A DNA stretch of 52,623 nt from Candidatus Bathyarchaeota archaeon A05DMB-4 (lineage in GTDB: Archaea > Thermoproteota > Bathyarchaeia > Bathyarchaeales > SOJC01): assembly GCA_019685575.1 (NCBI GenBank), contig JABFQO010000013.1, positions 1 through 52,623 on the forward strand, in the 5' to 3' direction. Below, one piece after another: positions 7,553 to 16,132 of this stretch (the stretch's first letter is position 1; each line of letters begins with the position of its first letter). The translations under genes were made by a program, and so were the position numbers. A model generated the notes under the pieces. The model searched no databases. It had not been told where the DNA came from and worked only from the letters and a program-made list of their open reading frames with translations.

Positions 7553-8629
7553 ATGTTTCATAAGGGAGAAAGTTTGACTTTAAAGCTTCATCGTATGCAG
7601 TTGCCTCGAGAAGTTGTGGTTGGCCGTGGAACCCTAAACCAAGTGGCCGACATTTGTAAGAGGTTGGGGTTCTCAAAAACCGCCTTCGTCGTGACCGGTA
7701 GAAAAACGCAAGAGATTGCTGGACGCAAGATTATGGACTTACTCGAAGATGCAGGCATGGATGTCGGGTACATCAGCGTATCATCACCCACGCTGTGGAA
7801 CGTAAAAGCAGTTGAATTGAAGATTAAGAAATTAAAACCACAACTTGTTCTCGGAATCGGCGGTGGCACAAAAATCGACGCGGCGAAACTTGCTTCCGCT
7901 CACAACGGAATACCATACTTCAGCATTCCAACAACGGCGTCACACGACGGCATCGCTAGCCCGCTAGCTTCGATTAAAGGTTTGGAGAAGCCGTTTTCAG
8001 TGATGGCACAGTCACCCATGGCCATTATCGCAGACACTGACGTGATTATCAAATCGGCTTATCGCTTAACCGCCAGCGGATGCGGCGACGTAATAGCAAA
8101 GTTCACTTCTGTGCGGGACTGGCGTTTGGCACATAAAGTGAAGGGCGAGTATTATGGCGAGTACGCAGGTAGTTTGGCTTTAATGAGCGCTCAACTAGTT
8201 ATGAAAAACGCTGATTTAATGAGACCTGGCGATGAAGAAGGACTGCGCGTGTTATTGGAGGCACTGATAAGTTGCGGCGTAGCTATGGGCATCGCTGGAA
8301 GTAGCCGTCCGGGCAGCGGCGCGGAGCACATGTTTAGTCATGCTTTGGACGCCATAGCATCTTGTCCCGCGTTGCATGGAGAACAGTGTGGCGTTGGTGC
8401 CATCATGATGGCGCATCTTTACGGACTTAACTGGAAACGCATCAGGGACAAACTGCGACAAGTAGGTGCACCTACAACAGCAGAGGAACTAGGTGTGGAA
8501 CCAGAAGACATTGTTCAAGCGTTGGTTAAAGCGCAGAAAATTCGTCCAGAACGCTACACGATTCTGCAAGAGAAAATGTTGAACGAAAAATCGGCCCGAG
8601 CGTTGGCTAGAGCGACTGAAGTAATTTAG
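7553..8629 (+). CDS. egsA: sn-glycerol-1-phosphate dehydrogenase
   Basis: This 358-residue enzyme reduces dihydroxyacetone phosphate to sn-glycerol 1-phosphate, the stereospecific backbone of archaeal lipids. It shows the nucleotide-binding loop GIGGGTKIDAAK near residues 102-113, the SHDGIASPLAS segment, and the zinc ligands in SGAEHMFSHALD and in the LHGEQCGVGA segment. Length is normal for the family. An ATTTAAAAA box about 30 bases upstream of the ATG fits a promoter shared divergently with psmB. It overlaps the FKBP gene by 23 bases only because the FKBP tail is frameshifted. Confidence 0.95.
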   Translation: MFHKGESLTLKLHRMQLPREVVVGRGTLNQVADICKRLGFSKTAFVVTGRKTQEIAGRKIMDLLEDAGMDVGYISVSSPTLWNVKAVELKIKKLKPQLVLGIGGGTKIDAAKLASAHNGIPYFSIPTTASHDGIASPLASIKGLEKPFSVMAQSPMAIIADTDVIIKSAYRLTASGCGDVIAKFTSVRDWRLAHKVKGEYYGEYAGSLALMSAQLVMKNADLMRPGDEEGLRVLLEALISCGVAMGIAGSSRPGSGAEHMFSHALDAIASCPALHGEQCGVGAIMMAHLYGLNWKRIRDKLRQVGAPTTAEELGVEPEDIVQALVKAQKIRPERYTILQEKMLNEKSARALARATEVI

Positions 8630-9464
8630 AATCGATAAGGGTTTTCTTACTGATTCTCTGTGAGTTTTTCTTCTTTTGCGGTTTCTGATGGGGGTTCCGT
8701 TGAGGTTTCTGTGGGTTTTGTTTCTTCTGTGGATTCGGGTGGCTTGCTTCTGTGGTTGTAGCAGATGGGGCTGCGGGTTTTTGCCGTTTAAAGGCTTCGA
8801 CGAATTCCACTGTGTCGATTTCTGGGAAGAATTTCTGAATGTCCATGGAGATGCCTCTTTTTGCCACTTGAATTCCTTCTAAATAAAATGCTTCTTCAGG
8901 CATGTTCACTGTAACTTCGGTTTTCTTTAGTTTAAACTCGAACTTTGACGCGTCGACCAGAGGAATTCTTCTATGCAGCAAAGCAGAAATCTTCTCTTCG
9001 TTTGCTTCAAGTTTTTTTAGAACAGTAACTTCATACACGAGAGTTTTACCCGCAAGCGGAGGGTTAAAATCCAGTTGAACCCTGCCTGCGCCCATAGTTC
9101 TGATCGTGGCAGGCTTTCCGTTAAACTCGATTCTCGCACCCAATTGCGGAGTTATGCCCTTCTCCACAAGCCGCCGCATCGGAACCAAACGTACTTTTTC
9201 TGGGTCGCGCGGTCCAAAGGCTTGATCCGGCGGAATTTCTATAGTGCTTGGTTTCTCCAGTTCAAGGGCTGTCAAACCTTCGTCTAATGCTTTTAGTACC
9301 CAGCCTTCGCCGAGGACGACGAGTTTTGGCTCGTAGATTTCGCCTTCTTTGTATAGGTGTTCTTTTTTGGCTATGTCTTCTTTTGTCGTGTCGAAGACTT
9401 CGCCTGTCTCCTTAACTTTCGCTACGTAATCGATTAATATGAAACTGCCTTTTTCGAAAGCCAT
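8607..9464 (-). CDS. FKBP-type peptidyl-prolyl isomerase, tail frameshifted
   Basis: Residues 1-85 form the first half of a SlyD-like FKBP (GSFILIDYVAKVKETGEVFD; LGEGWVLKALDEGL), and the IF insert domain follows (FGPRDPEKVRLVPMRRL; LDFNPPLAGKTLVYEVTVL). A further domain runs to residue 230. The enzyme folds proteins by proline isomerisation and acts as a chaperone. The ATG at 9462-9464 is preferred over the ATG nine bases upstream. The last 50 residues as written are a basic, low-complexity tail; one frame over, from about 8735, the same DNA encodes an acidic Glu/Thr/Pro tail ending at 8647, which avoids overlap with egsA. A one-base loss is therefore likely. Confidence 0.85.
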   Translation of the reverse strand: MAFEKGSFILIDYVAKVKETGEVFDTTKEDIAKKEHLYKEGEIYEPKLVVLGEGWVLKALDEGLTALELEKPSTIEIPPDQAFGPRDPEKVRLVPMRRLVEKGITPQLGARIEFNGKPATIRTMGAGRVQLDFNPPLAGKTLVYEVTVLKKLEANEEKISALLHRRIPLVDASKFEFKLKKTEVTVNMPEEAFYLEGIQVAKRGISMDIQKFFPEIDTVEFVEAFKRQKPAAPSATTTEASHPNPQKKQNPQKPQRNPHQKPQKKKNSQRISKKTLIDSKLLQSL

Positions 9465-9560
9465 GTTTCTCATCCCATTTAACGTGGCACACTCTTACTC
9501 GAATTTAGCCTTTAACCTTTACCATAAAAGCACAATAAATTCTTAATGCTCATTCGACGC

Positions 9561-9569
9561 ATATATAAA
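9561..9569 (+). promoter_or_regulatory. TATA box of the aldehyde oxidoreductase gene
   Basis: ATATATAAA lies 25-33 bases before the start codon at 9594 in a 129-base divergent intergenic region. The ribosome site GGTGA follows at 9585-9589. Distance and sequence suit an archaeal TATA box, with transcription starting just before the coding region. Confidence 0.5.
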
Positions 9570-9593
9570 CACGCGCAGTAGACGTGGTGAAAA

Positions 9594-11483
9594 ATGATGA
9601 AAGGATACGCGGGAAAAATTTTGCGAGTAAACCTCTCTACAAAATCGTTCAGCAAAGAGAACGTCCCAGAAAGTTGGTTTAGACGTTTTCTCGGCGGCAT
9701 GGGCTTTGCCACGTGGATACTCTACAAAGAAGTTAAACCTCAAATCAAGCCTTTAAGCGAAGAAAACAAACTCATAATAGCACCTGGACTCTTAACCACA
9801 ACAGGCATCCAAACCGCGTCAAAAACCGCTTTCATCTCCAAATCACCTCTTACAGGAGGCTTTGGAAAGGCAGTCGCGGGTGCTTCTGTCGGGTTCGCTT
9901 TGAAACGGGCGGGGTACGATCTTTTGATAATCGAGGGAAAAAGTAGCAAACCGGTAATTCTTGTGGTGGATGACCAAGAGACAAAACTCGAAAACGCTGC
10001 TGATTTAATGGGCAAAGATGTTCGTGAAACGCATAAAGCGTTAAAGGAGAAGTATCCGGGTTCTTCTACTGCTGTCATCGGGCCTGCAGGAGAACACTTT
10101 TCACGCATTGCCGGCATCGATTGCGAAGAAAGACAGGCAGCAAGAACAGGACTCGGCGCGGTAATGGGATTTAAGGGTCTTAAAGGCATAGTCGTAAAGG
10201 GGTCTTCAAGAATCGAGTTCGCCGATACGGCGTTGCTAAGGATGATCATAACAAAGTGGGCGCAGATAATCAAGGAAGACCGTGACGCTCAACTGGATAT
10301 CAAGTATGGAACTGCTGAGTTTTACGCGTGGATGAACCAAGAGAGAGGCACATTTCCGAGTAGAAACTGGCAACAAGGATACTTCCAAAAATCCTTCGAC
10401 AACCTAAAAGAAGGCGAATTATCACCGCTCGACCCCTACTATTGGAGCCCGAAATACACAGTTCGTCCGCATCCTTGCCCAAACTGCACCAAACCATGCG
10501 GAAGAATCTGCCATATCAAGGAAGGAAAGTACGCAGGTGTCGAATTGGACGGCCCCGAGTACGAAACCGTCTACTCGCTCGGCGGAAACCTCGAAGTCAA
10601 CGATTTCGAGGCGTTGTGTAAGATTCATTTAACTTGCGACCTTTACGGGCTTGATGCTATCTCGGCTGGGCTGACAATTTCTTGGGCAATGGAAGCCCGT
10701 GAACGAGGATTGCTGTCCAAAGAGGATCTCGACGGTGTAGACTTGCGTTTTGGGGATGTTGAGGCAATATTAGAAACGTTGAGGCGAATGGCTTATCGAG
10801 AGGGCAAAATTGGCGCCCTATTGGCCGACGGCGTCAAAGCCGCCAGCGAAAGATTAGGGAAAGGGTCAGAAAAGTTCGCCATGCACGTTAAGGGGTTGGA
10901 GCCGCCCGCTTACGATGTGCGGGGAATCAAGGGTATGGCACTTGCGATTGCGGAGGGGGTGCGCGGCGCGGATCATCTTACCGCTGTGGTTTATGGCACT
11001 GAGCTGGTGGGTAAATGGTGGAAATTCTCAGGCGTTGATAGGTTTTCGAGCGACGGTAAAGGTTTTGAAGTGAAACTGCATGAGGATCTTATGACGGTTT
11101 ATGATGTTCTTGGCGTATGCAAATTCTCGCGGCACTTCTTTCTCGCTGAGCCCTTAATAGAGATGGTTAGGGCTGCTACGGGCTTGGATATGTTGCTGTC
11201 GGAGCTTCTCACTGTGGGCGAGAGAGTGTACAATCTCCAGAGAGCTTTCATCGTGAGGGAAGGTTTCAGCAGAAAAGACGACTCGCTTCCGTATCGCGGT
11301 CATGAAGAACCGATTCCCGCGGGGGCTTCGAAAGGTAGCCGAGTGAAAAGAGCCGAACTCGAGAAGATGCTAAGCGAGTATTATCAGGCTAGAGGATGGT
11401 CGGAAGACGGAATACCGACGAAAGCCAAACTCGTCGCTCTAGACTTGCCCGAAGTTGCCGAAGAGATAGGGGCGGGGCATTAA
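9594..11483 (+). CDS. Tungsten-type aldehyde:ferredoxin oxidoreductase family enzyme
   Basis: This 629-residue enzyme matches the AOR family over full length. The N-terminal GYAGKILRVNLST and the LGGMGFATWILYKE segment belong to the pterin-binding first domain. The 4Fe-4S ligands are C295, C298, C302 (CPNCTKPC) and C509 (GVCKF). The family uses a bis-molybdopterin tungsten centre to oxidise aldehydes to acids with ferredoxin as acceptor, in the cytoplasm. The substrate cannot be read from sequence. A separate tungstate ABC transporter at 33002-35423 would provide the metal. A tail-to-tail gap of four bases separates it from the phosphoesterase gene. Confidence 0.92.
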   Translation: MMKGYAGKILRVNLSTKSFSKENVPESWFRRFLGGMGFATWILYKEVKPQIKPLSEENKLIIAPGLLTTTGIQTASKTAFISKSPLTGGFGKAVAGASVGFALKRAGYDLLIIEGKSSKPVILVVDDQETKLENAADLMGKDVRETHKALKEKYPGSSTAVIGPAGEHFSRIAGIDCEERQAARTGLGAVMGFKGLKGIVVKGSSRIEFADTALLRMIITKWAQIIKEDRDAQLDIKYGTAEFYAWMNQERGTFPSRNWQQGYFQKSFDNLKEGELSPLDPYYWSPKYTVRPHPCPNCTKPCGRICHIKEGKYAGVELDGPEYETVYSLGGNLEVNDFEALCKIHLTCDLYGLDAISAGLTISWAMEARERGLLSKEDLDGVDLRFGDVEAILETLRRMAYREGKIGALLADGVKAASERLGKGSEKFAMHVKGLEPPAYDVRGIKGMALAIAEGVRGADHLTAVVYGTELVGKWWKFSGVDRFSSDGKGFEVKLHEDLMTVYDVLGVCKFSRHFFLAEPLIEMVRAATGLDMLLSELLTVGERVYNLQRAFIVREGFSRKDDSLPYRGHEEPIPAGASKGSRVKRAELEKMLSEYYQARGWSEDGIPTKAKLVALDLPEVAEEIGAGH

Positions 11484-11487
11484 CGCT

Positions 11488-12150
11488 TCAAAATCGACCC
11501 ATTTCGACGTCTACTTTCTCGGCTAATTCTAACAATGCATAATACCCTTTTCTTGCAGGGCCGGGGTTGACGATTAGCGTGTCTTCAATTTGGTCTACGC
11601 CTCGTGCTTCGTGAATGTGTCCGCACAAAACTGCAAGCGGCTTTTTTTCAATGATAAACTGTCTCAGGCTGAGGCTCCCCACATGCCCACCTAAGAAGGC
11701 GAGGTCTATTTTGGTGTTTTTTGGAGGTATGTGGGCGACGATTACGGATTGCTTCGTCTGCGCGCATTTATTCGCACCGGTTTTTAACCACTGCCCTATC
11801 TTATCCTCGGGTACTTCGAAAGTGGGATGCGGAGCACCGACGCCTATGAAATTGTAGTCTTCGATGTTTCGGCATGAGGCATGAAGATTTGCTGCGCCGT
11901 TGATTTCTGCGGTTGCCAGTTGGGGCGGGTCGGTGTTGCCCGAAACATAAAGAACGTGTAAGTTGGGTTGGAGCAACAGTGAAAGAAGTTGCGCAGCTTG
12001 TTGTACTGAACCAAAGTGCGTTATGTCTCCACAGACGATTACGGCGTCAACTTGCGTCTCTCTTGTTGTTTCCACTGTTTTCTCGAAGGCAGCCCAAGCG
12101 CCGTGAAAGTCTGCAGTTACGAGCAGTTTCAAGTTTCCATTCTTTCCCAT
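11488..12150 (-). CDS. Calcineurin-like metallophosphoesterase
   Basis: The 220-residue protein has the five phosphoesterase motifs in order: ADFHG (about residues 13-17), GDITH, GNTD (in place of the usual GNHD), AHIPP, and GHIHE with NPGPA. These bind two metals and hydrolyse phosphoesters. Compact members like this may act on cyclic nucleotides, nucleotides or lipid intermediates. Its start overlaps the end of herA by 22 bases, so it is the third gene of the nurA-herA operon, in the position where some archaea carry mre11. It lacks Mre11's capping domain and no rad50 is present, so I do not call it Mre11. Confidence 0.85.
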   Translation of the reverse strand: MGKNGNLKLLVTADFHGAWAAFEKTVETTRETQVDAVIVCGDITHFGSVQQAAQLLSLLLQPNLHVLYVSGNTDPPQLATAEINGAANLHASCRNIEDYNFIGVGAPHPTFEVPEDKIGQWLKTGANKCAQTKQSVIVAHIPPKNTKIDLAFLGGHVGSLSLRQFIIEKKPLAVLCGHIHEARGVDQIEDTLIVNPGPARKGYYALLELAEKVDVEMGRF

Positions 12151-13637
12151 GCTTGTTTTGCGAAAACGGTGGCTTTCTGCGGAAACTCTTCTACTTTCAC
12201 TTCAGCGATTACCGGAAACGGTGTCGGCAACGCAATGCCCCAAAGCATGGCTTCGTGGTCGGCCAAGCCTGGCAAATAATCTCTGAGCCTTTCTGAGCCG
12301 TATTCCGTGTACATGAGAATCGCGTCTTGGTCGTTTCCGCTCTTCAACCTAAAACACGCAACAGAATTACATTGGGATATGCAACTTTTCAAAACGTAGG
12401 CTGGTCGTTGAGTCATAATGATCAAGCCTACGTTGTACCCTCCTGCTTGGCTGATGGTTTCAATCATTGCTGCTTTTGCCGTGTCTTGGGCGTCGGATTC
12501 GACGATTTCTGCGCCTTTTTCTGGCGCCAAGTATTGTGCTTCTTCGATGGCTATGATGCATGCAAAGTCGCCTTCGTTTTTTCGTTGCATGGCGTAGTTG
12601 CGGATTTCGTTGATGATGTGCGAGGCAGTTAGGTGCTGTTTTTCGATGTCCGTGTCGACTGAGAAGTCGAGGATAAGGGCGGGATGTTCTTTTATCGATT
12701 CGATTATGTCTAGTGATTTAGTGTTTTTTCCAAGGAATTCACCACGGTTTTCGAGGCACCATTGAATCGCCCTCAACGCTTTTGCTTGGCTGTCAGGGGT
12801 TTTGTAGGTCACGCCTTCGTCGAGAATTTCTTCGCATTTCGCGATTATGTTTTCTTTCGTCAATTCTTCATTATTCGCCACGAGTTTTTCGAGCGCCGCA
12901 GCAACGGTATCTCTCTCTTTGCCCTTCACACCGAGTTTGGCTACGATAAAGTCGGCGTCGGTTACCGATGGCGTAAATTTGTCGTAAGAAAAAACTTTGG
13001 CATCATACTTGGTCAACGCCCCATACTCGCCTCTTCTGTCAAAAATCACGAACCGTGGGCGAGGTTTTAGCCGCGAAGCCTTCGCGACGAGGTTTATGAG
13101 AAAGCTGGATTTGCCGCTGCGAGTCATGCCCGCTACAAACATGTGTCCCTTAGCTACGGCGTTCAAGTCGAGGTAAACAGGTATGTTTGTGCCCCGCACC
13201 TTACCCAACTCGAGCGTCAACGCGTCAGCCGCGAATTTTTTGGGAATGAAAAATTGTTTCAAGGCTTCTTCTGAGGGTTCGTAAACGTAGTCCCACGGTG
13301 CCGGTGCCGTTTCCAGCGTTCTCCATTTGTGGGCTTCGTCATAATACCCTAATATCTCGGCAAAAGCCACCGTGTATTCGAGTTTTTTGCCGTATTCTGC
13401 TTGTCTCCCTTTTTTTCCTGCAAGCGGTCCAGTTCTGCCCGTTATCATTTCCGGATTGTACGGTTGTGTACGAAAAGTGCGCGTTAATACGTGAACATGG
13501 GGATTCGTTGGATGCTTAAGAAAGTAGAAATTGTTTACCTTCACTCGCGCAGTTTCCATGACGACGAATATGAGAAAATCATGCGTGCATCCTGACAAAG
13601 CGTAGCCTATGGGTTTTAATTCAGCGTCTATTTCCAT
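12129..13637 (-). CDS. herA: HerA-like DNA translocase / helicase
   Basis: This 502-residue ATPase has an N-terminal HAS-barrel region (about residues 10-120), then the FtsK-HerA motor with Walker A GMTRSGKS near residues 170-177 and Walker B CIIAIEEAQ near 360-368, followed by an ISQAGGYNVGLIIMTQRP sensor segment. HerA hexamers translocate duplex DNA and work with the NurA nuclease in end resection during double-strand break repair. The ATG at 13635-13637 shares one base with the nurA stop codon (TGATG), which argues for translational coupling and a stable HerA-NurA pair. Confidence 0.92.
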   Translation of the reverse strand: MEIDAELKPIGYALSGCTHDFLIFVVMETARVKVNNFYFLKHPTNPHVHVLTRTFRTQPYNPEMITGRTGPLAGKKGRQAEYGKKLEYTVAFAEILGYYDEAHKWRTLETAPAPWDYVYEPSEEALKQFFIPKKFAADALTLELGKVRGTNIPVYLDLNAVAKGHMFVAGMTRSGKSSFLINLVAKASRLKPRPRFVIFDRRGEYGALTKYDAKVFSYDKFTPSVTDADFIVAKLGVKGKERDTVAAALEKLVANNEELTKENIIAKCEEILDEGVTYKTPDSQAKALRAIQWCLENRGEFLGKNTKSLDIIESIKEHPALILDFSVDTDIEKQHLTASHIINEIRNYAMQRKNEGDFACIIAIEEAQYLAPEKGAEIVESDAQDTAKAAMIETISQAGGYNVGLIIMTQRPAYVLKSCISQCNSVACFRLKSGNDQDAILMYTEYGSERLRDYLPGLADHEAMLWGIALPTPFPVIAEVKVEEFPQKATVFAKQAWERMET

Positions 13638-14842
13638 CAAGATTCACTCTTCGAAAGCGCGGTGGATACAAAACTTCTATCGTCACGAATTGTCCAGCTT
13701 TCTCCGTGTTGAAGCGCCAGTAAATTCAAATCTTCAGCGTCCATTTCGCCGTTCTCCACCAGATCCAAAGCCTTCGAGTACAGCATCAGCGTGCGAATGT
13801 TAGATAGGTTGCTCGTTATTCGGGTCAAATGGTCGGCTTCAGTTATGGCGAAGGGCAATCCGTCTTCTTCAGAAGTCTTGTAGAGAATCGTGGCAATTTC
13901 CTCTAACCGGTCAAGGCAGAACTCGGGCAATTCCAAACGGTACGGCGTGGTCAACCCCGTGCGAATGTAAACGGAATAAAAATTGGTAATTTTCGCGATG
14001 TCTTGGGGTGGAATTTGCATCGTCTCAGCCTTTTTCTTGTACGATTCGACCACGAAACCCTTCATAGGTTCAGGTTCAGGCAGTGTGTATTGTCCTTTCC
14101 GCAGGATTAGGTCGAGAAGCGCCGTGTCCCGCATTTGTGGCGCACCGAAGCTTTCGCAGAGCGTGGTCCGTTGGGTTCTCTTCACAAAGCCAACAATAGG
14201 GATGCTGCTTTTGTAACAAGCGTAAAGCATGTTAATCGCGCTAGTGAGAGCCGCGTTAAAATCTCGGTTATAGGCTTCCGATGGGCTGTTGAAGGGTAGA
14301 AGCCCATAATTTAGCAGCAATGTGCCATCCACAACTGCGTATTTCGGGTTCCATTTGACAACGGCTTCGGTGGTGATTTCAAACTGTATCTTCGCGGTTA
14401 AAAGCGACTCGCGGCTTTTCGCCCTAAACTCGTCCGACCACAACGCAGACTCACCAACCTTACAAACCGGCTCGTCAACAATCTTCCATCCTTCGACCGC
14501 GATGGCAGTGGAAGCATAAAGCGGCGCAAACGCAGACCGCAAATCCACACCGTTGTTGCTGGCGTCTGAGGCTACGATTCGTGTTGTTTTCGCAAGATTT
14601 TCATCGGGGGCAAGTTGTTTTACGCGAATTTTGTCCTTGACCGTTCTCAAGAGTTGCTTGCGTTGTGCGTTGATTTTTTTCAATTGGCTGAGGATTTGGT
14701 CGGTACCGTTGTCGATGAGTTTTTGGTAGAGGTTTGGATGAATGGTTTCAGGTTCGGGTCCAGCGAAGAGCGAGAAGTATTGTTCGCGGAAGGTGGGGGG
14801 CAGTCGTTCGAGGACGCTTTTCTTTTTGGTTGACTGAGACAA
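13637..14842 (-). CDS. nurA: NurA 5'-3' nuclease
   Basis: The 401-residue protein shows the NurA nuclease signatures: the catalytic Asp in VASDAS (D93) and in YAVVDGTLLLNYG (D172), followed by GFVKRTQRT, which places a conserved Lys near residue 219. NurA rings degrade DNA from 5' ends and are driven by HerA. Residues 1-80 are a Gln/Lys-rich helical extension. The gene heads the nurA-herA-phosphoesterase operon. Upstream, a 75-base divergent region separates it from the DUF72 gene. Confidence 0.9.
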   Translation of the reverse strand: MSQSTKKKSVLERLPPTFREQYFSLFAGPEPETIHPNLYQKLIDNGTDQILSQLKKINAQRKQLLRTVKDKIRVKQLAPDENLAKTTRIVASDASNNGVDLRSAFAPLYASTAIAVEGWKIVDEPVCKVGESALWSDEFRAKSRESLLTAKIQFEITTEAVVKWNPKYAVVDGTLLLNYGLLPFNSPSEAYNRDFNAALTSAINMLYACYKSSIPIVGFVKRTQRTTLCESFGAPQMRDTALLDLILRKGQYTLPEPEPMKGFVVESYKKKAETMQIPPQDIAKITNFYSVYIRTGLTTPYRLELPEFCLDRLEEIATILYKTSEEDGLPFAITEADHLTRITSNLSNIRTLMLYSKALDLVENGEMDAEDLNLLALQHGESWTIRDDRSFVSTALSKSES

Positions 14843-14917
14843 GCAACATCACTTTTTCTGCTAATAAAATGCGCATGGAAAGTTTAAAACACTATCCATC
14901 ATTATGTGCTATTGTAG

Positions 14918-16132
14918 GTGCAAACTTTGGGCGAATTATTCTTGGGTTGTTCCGGTTGGCATTATAAGGACTGGGTCGGCCCACTTTATGAAACTGAAAC
15001 AGAAAGCAAGCTGGCTACTTACTCGAGAGTTTTTAAAACCGCCGAAATCGACTCCACGTTCTACGCTTACCCGTCCAAAGGCATGGTGATGGGATGGCTA
15101 AAATACACAAACCCCGACTTCATCTTTACTGCCAAACTTCCAAAACAAGTGACTCACAAAGACAAACTCGACCCCAAACAGGGCGCCGAGAAAGACCTCG
15201 AAAAATTCTGCGACTTGATGCAGCCGCTGTTGTTGCAGGGCAAGTTGCGGTGTCTTTTGGCTCAATTGCCTCCGAGTTTAAAGTATGATTTGCAGTTGCT
15301 GGAGAGTTTTTTCTCGATCTTGCCTAGACAATTTCGTTTTGCAGTTGAGTTTCGTCACAAGTCGTGGCTGACCAGCCACACCTACAAGCTTATGGAAAAC
15401 TATAGCGTGGCTTACACGGTCGTGGACGAGCCAGAACTGCCGCCCGAGACGCATGTAACGAGCGACTTGGCTTACGTACGGTGGCATGGCAGAGGCGAAC
15501 GCCCATGGTACTATTACTTGTATAGCAAGGAAGAACTCGAAACATGGGTGCCAAAAGTAAAAGAAATAACCAAACAAGCCAAGACCACCTATGGCTACTT
15601 CAACAACCATTACCACGGCTACGCGGTAAAGAATTGTCTCGAATTCGCCGACATGCTAGAAATCATGACGCAAGAACAAAAAGAGGCGAAAAAAACTGTC
15701 GATAAATATTTTGAGGAAAGAAAAAGAGCAAGCGAGGAGGGTATGAAGAAACGCGCCGTGGCGTTAACTGCTTACATGCCTACTGAAATAGGGAAAATGG
15801 ATTTCACGCAACTTCTGGACGTTTTTATGGACAAAGGAAGAATGCGGCGGGCTCGAAGCATAAGCGATAAGGAAGTAACGATAAAAGAATCATCGGACAA
15901 TCGTGTTTTTGCCACGGTTCGCGAATACAATGTCATGTTTGACTTGGAAAAAAAGACGGTTTCCCACGATTGTGCAGACTGGAGCCGCTGCATTCCAGCC
16001 AAACAGTTTTGTAAGCATGTAGGGAAGGTGCTATTGATGTTACCTCGGGAAAAAGCCATGGATGTTCTTCGCAGAATCGGCGCTGAACGGGAAGAGTGGG
16101 AATTCAAGCCGTACGTCGCTACGCAGGCTTGA
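14918..16132 (+). CDS. DUF72 (YecE-like) protein with C-terminal SWIM-type zinc finger
   Basis: Residues 8-255 are a DUF72 TIM-barrel domain, with the family's GCSGWHYKDWVG near the start, the EIDSTFYAYPS segment, FAVEFRHKSW and the YVRWHGRG segment. Residues 325-385 look like a SWIM finger: HDCADW, then KQFCKHVGKVLL, the C-x-H pair of that fold. DUF72 has no proven function, but structural resemblance to sugar-phosphate TIM barrels and links to nucleic-acid processing have been noted. The SWIM part suggests binding of DNA or protein. GTG at 14918 is the best start available and no clear ribosome site is seen. Confidence 0.8.
   Translation: MQTLGELFLGCSGWHYKDWVGPLYETETESKLATYSRVFKTAEIDSTFYAYPSKGMVMGWLKYTNPDFIFTAKLPKQVTHKDKLDPKQGAEKDLEKFCDLMQPLLLQGKLRCLLAQLPPSLKYDLQLLESFFSILPRQFRFAVEFRHKSWLTSHTYKLMENYSVAYTVVDEPELPPETHVTSDLAYVRWHGRGERPWYYYLYSKEELETWVPKVKEITKQAKTTYGYFNNHYHGYAVKNCLEFADMLEIMTQEQKEAKKTVDKYFEERKRASEEGMKKRAVALTAYMPTEIGKMDFTQLLDVFMDKGRMRRARSISDKEVTIKESSDNRVFATVREYNVMFDLEKKTVSHDCADWSRCIPAKQFCKHVGKVLLMLPREKAMDVLRRIGAEREEWEFKPYVATQA

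Noticed and set aside
9740-10273. 177-residue minus-strand ORF
   Set aside because: Shadow of the aldehyde oxidoreductase gene; composition is that of an antisense frame and no start signal is present.
11488-12150. Mre11 identity for the phosphoesterase
   Set aside because: Too short, no capping domain, no Rad50 partner, and the GNTD motif differs from Mre11's.
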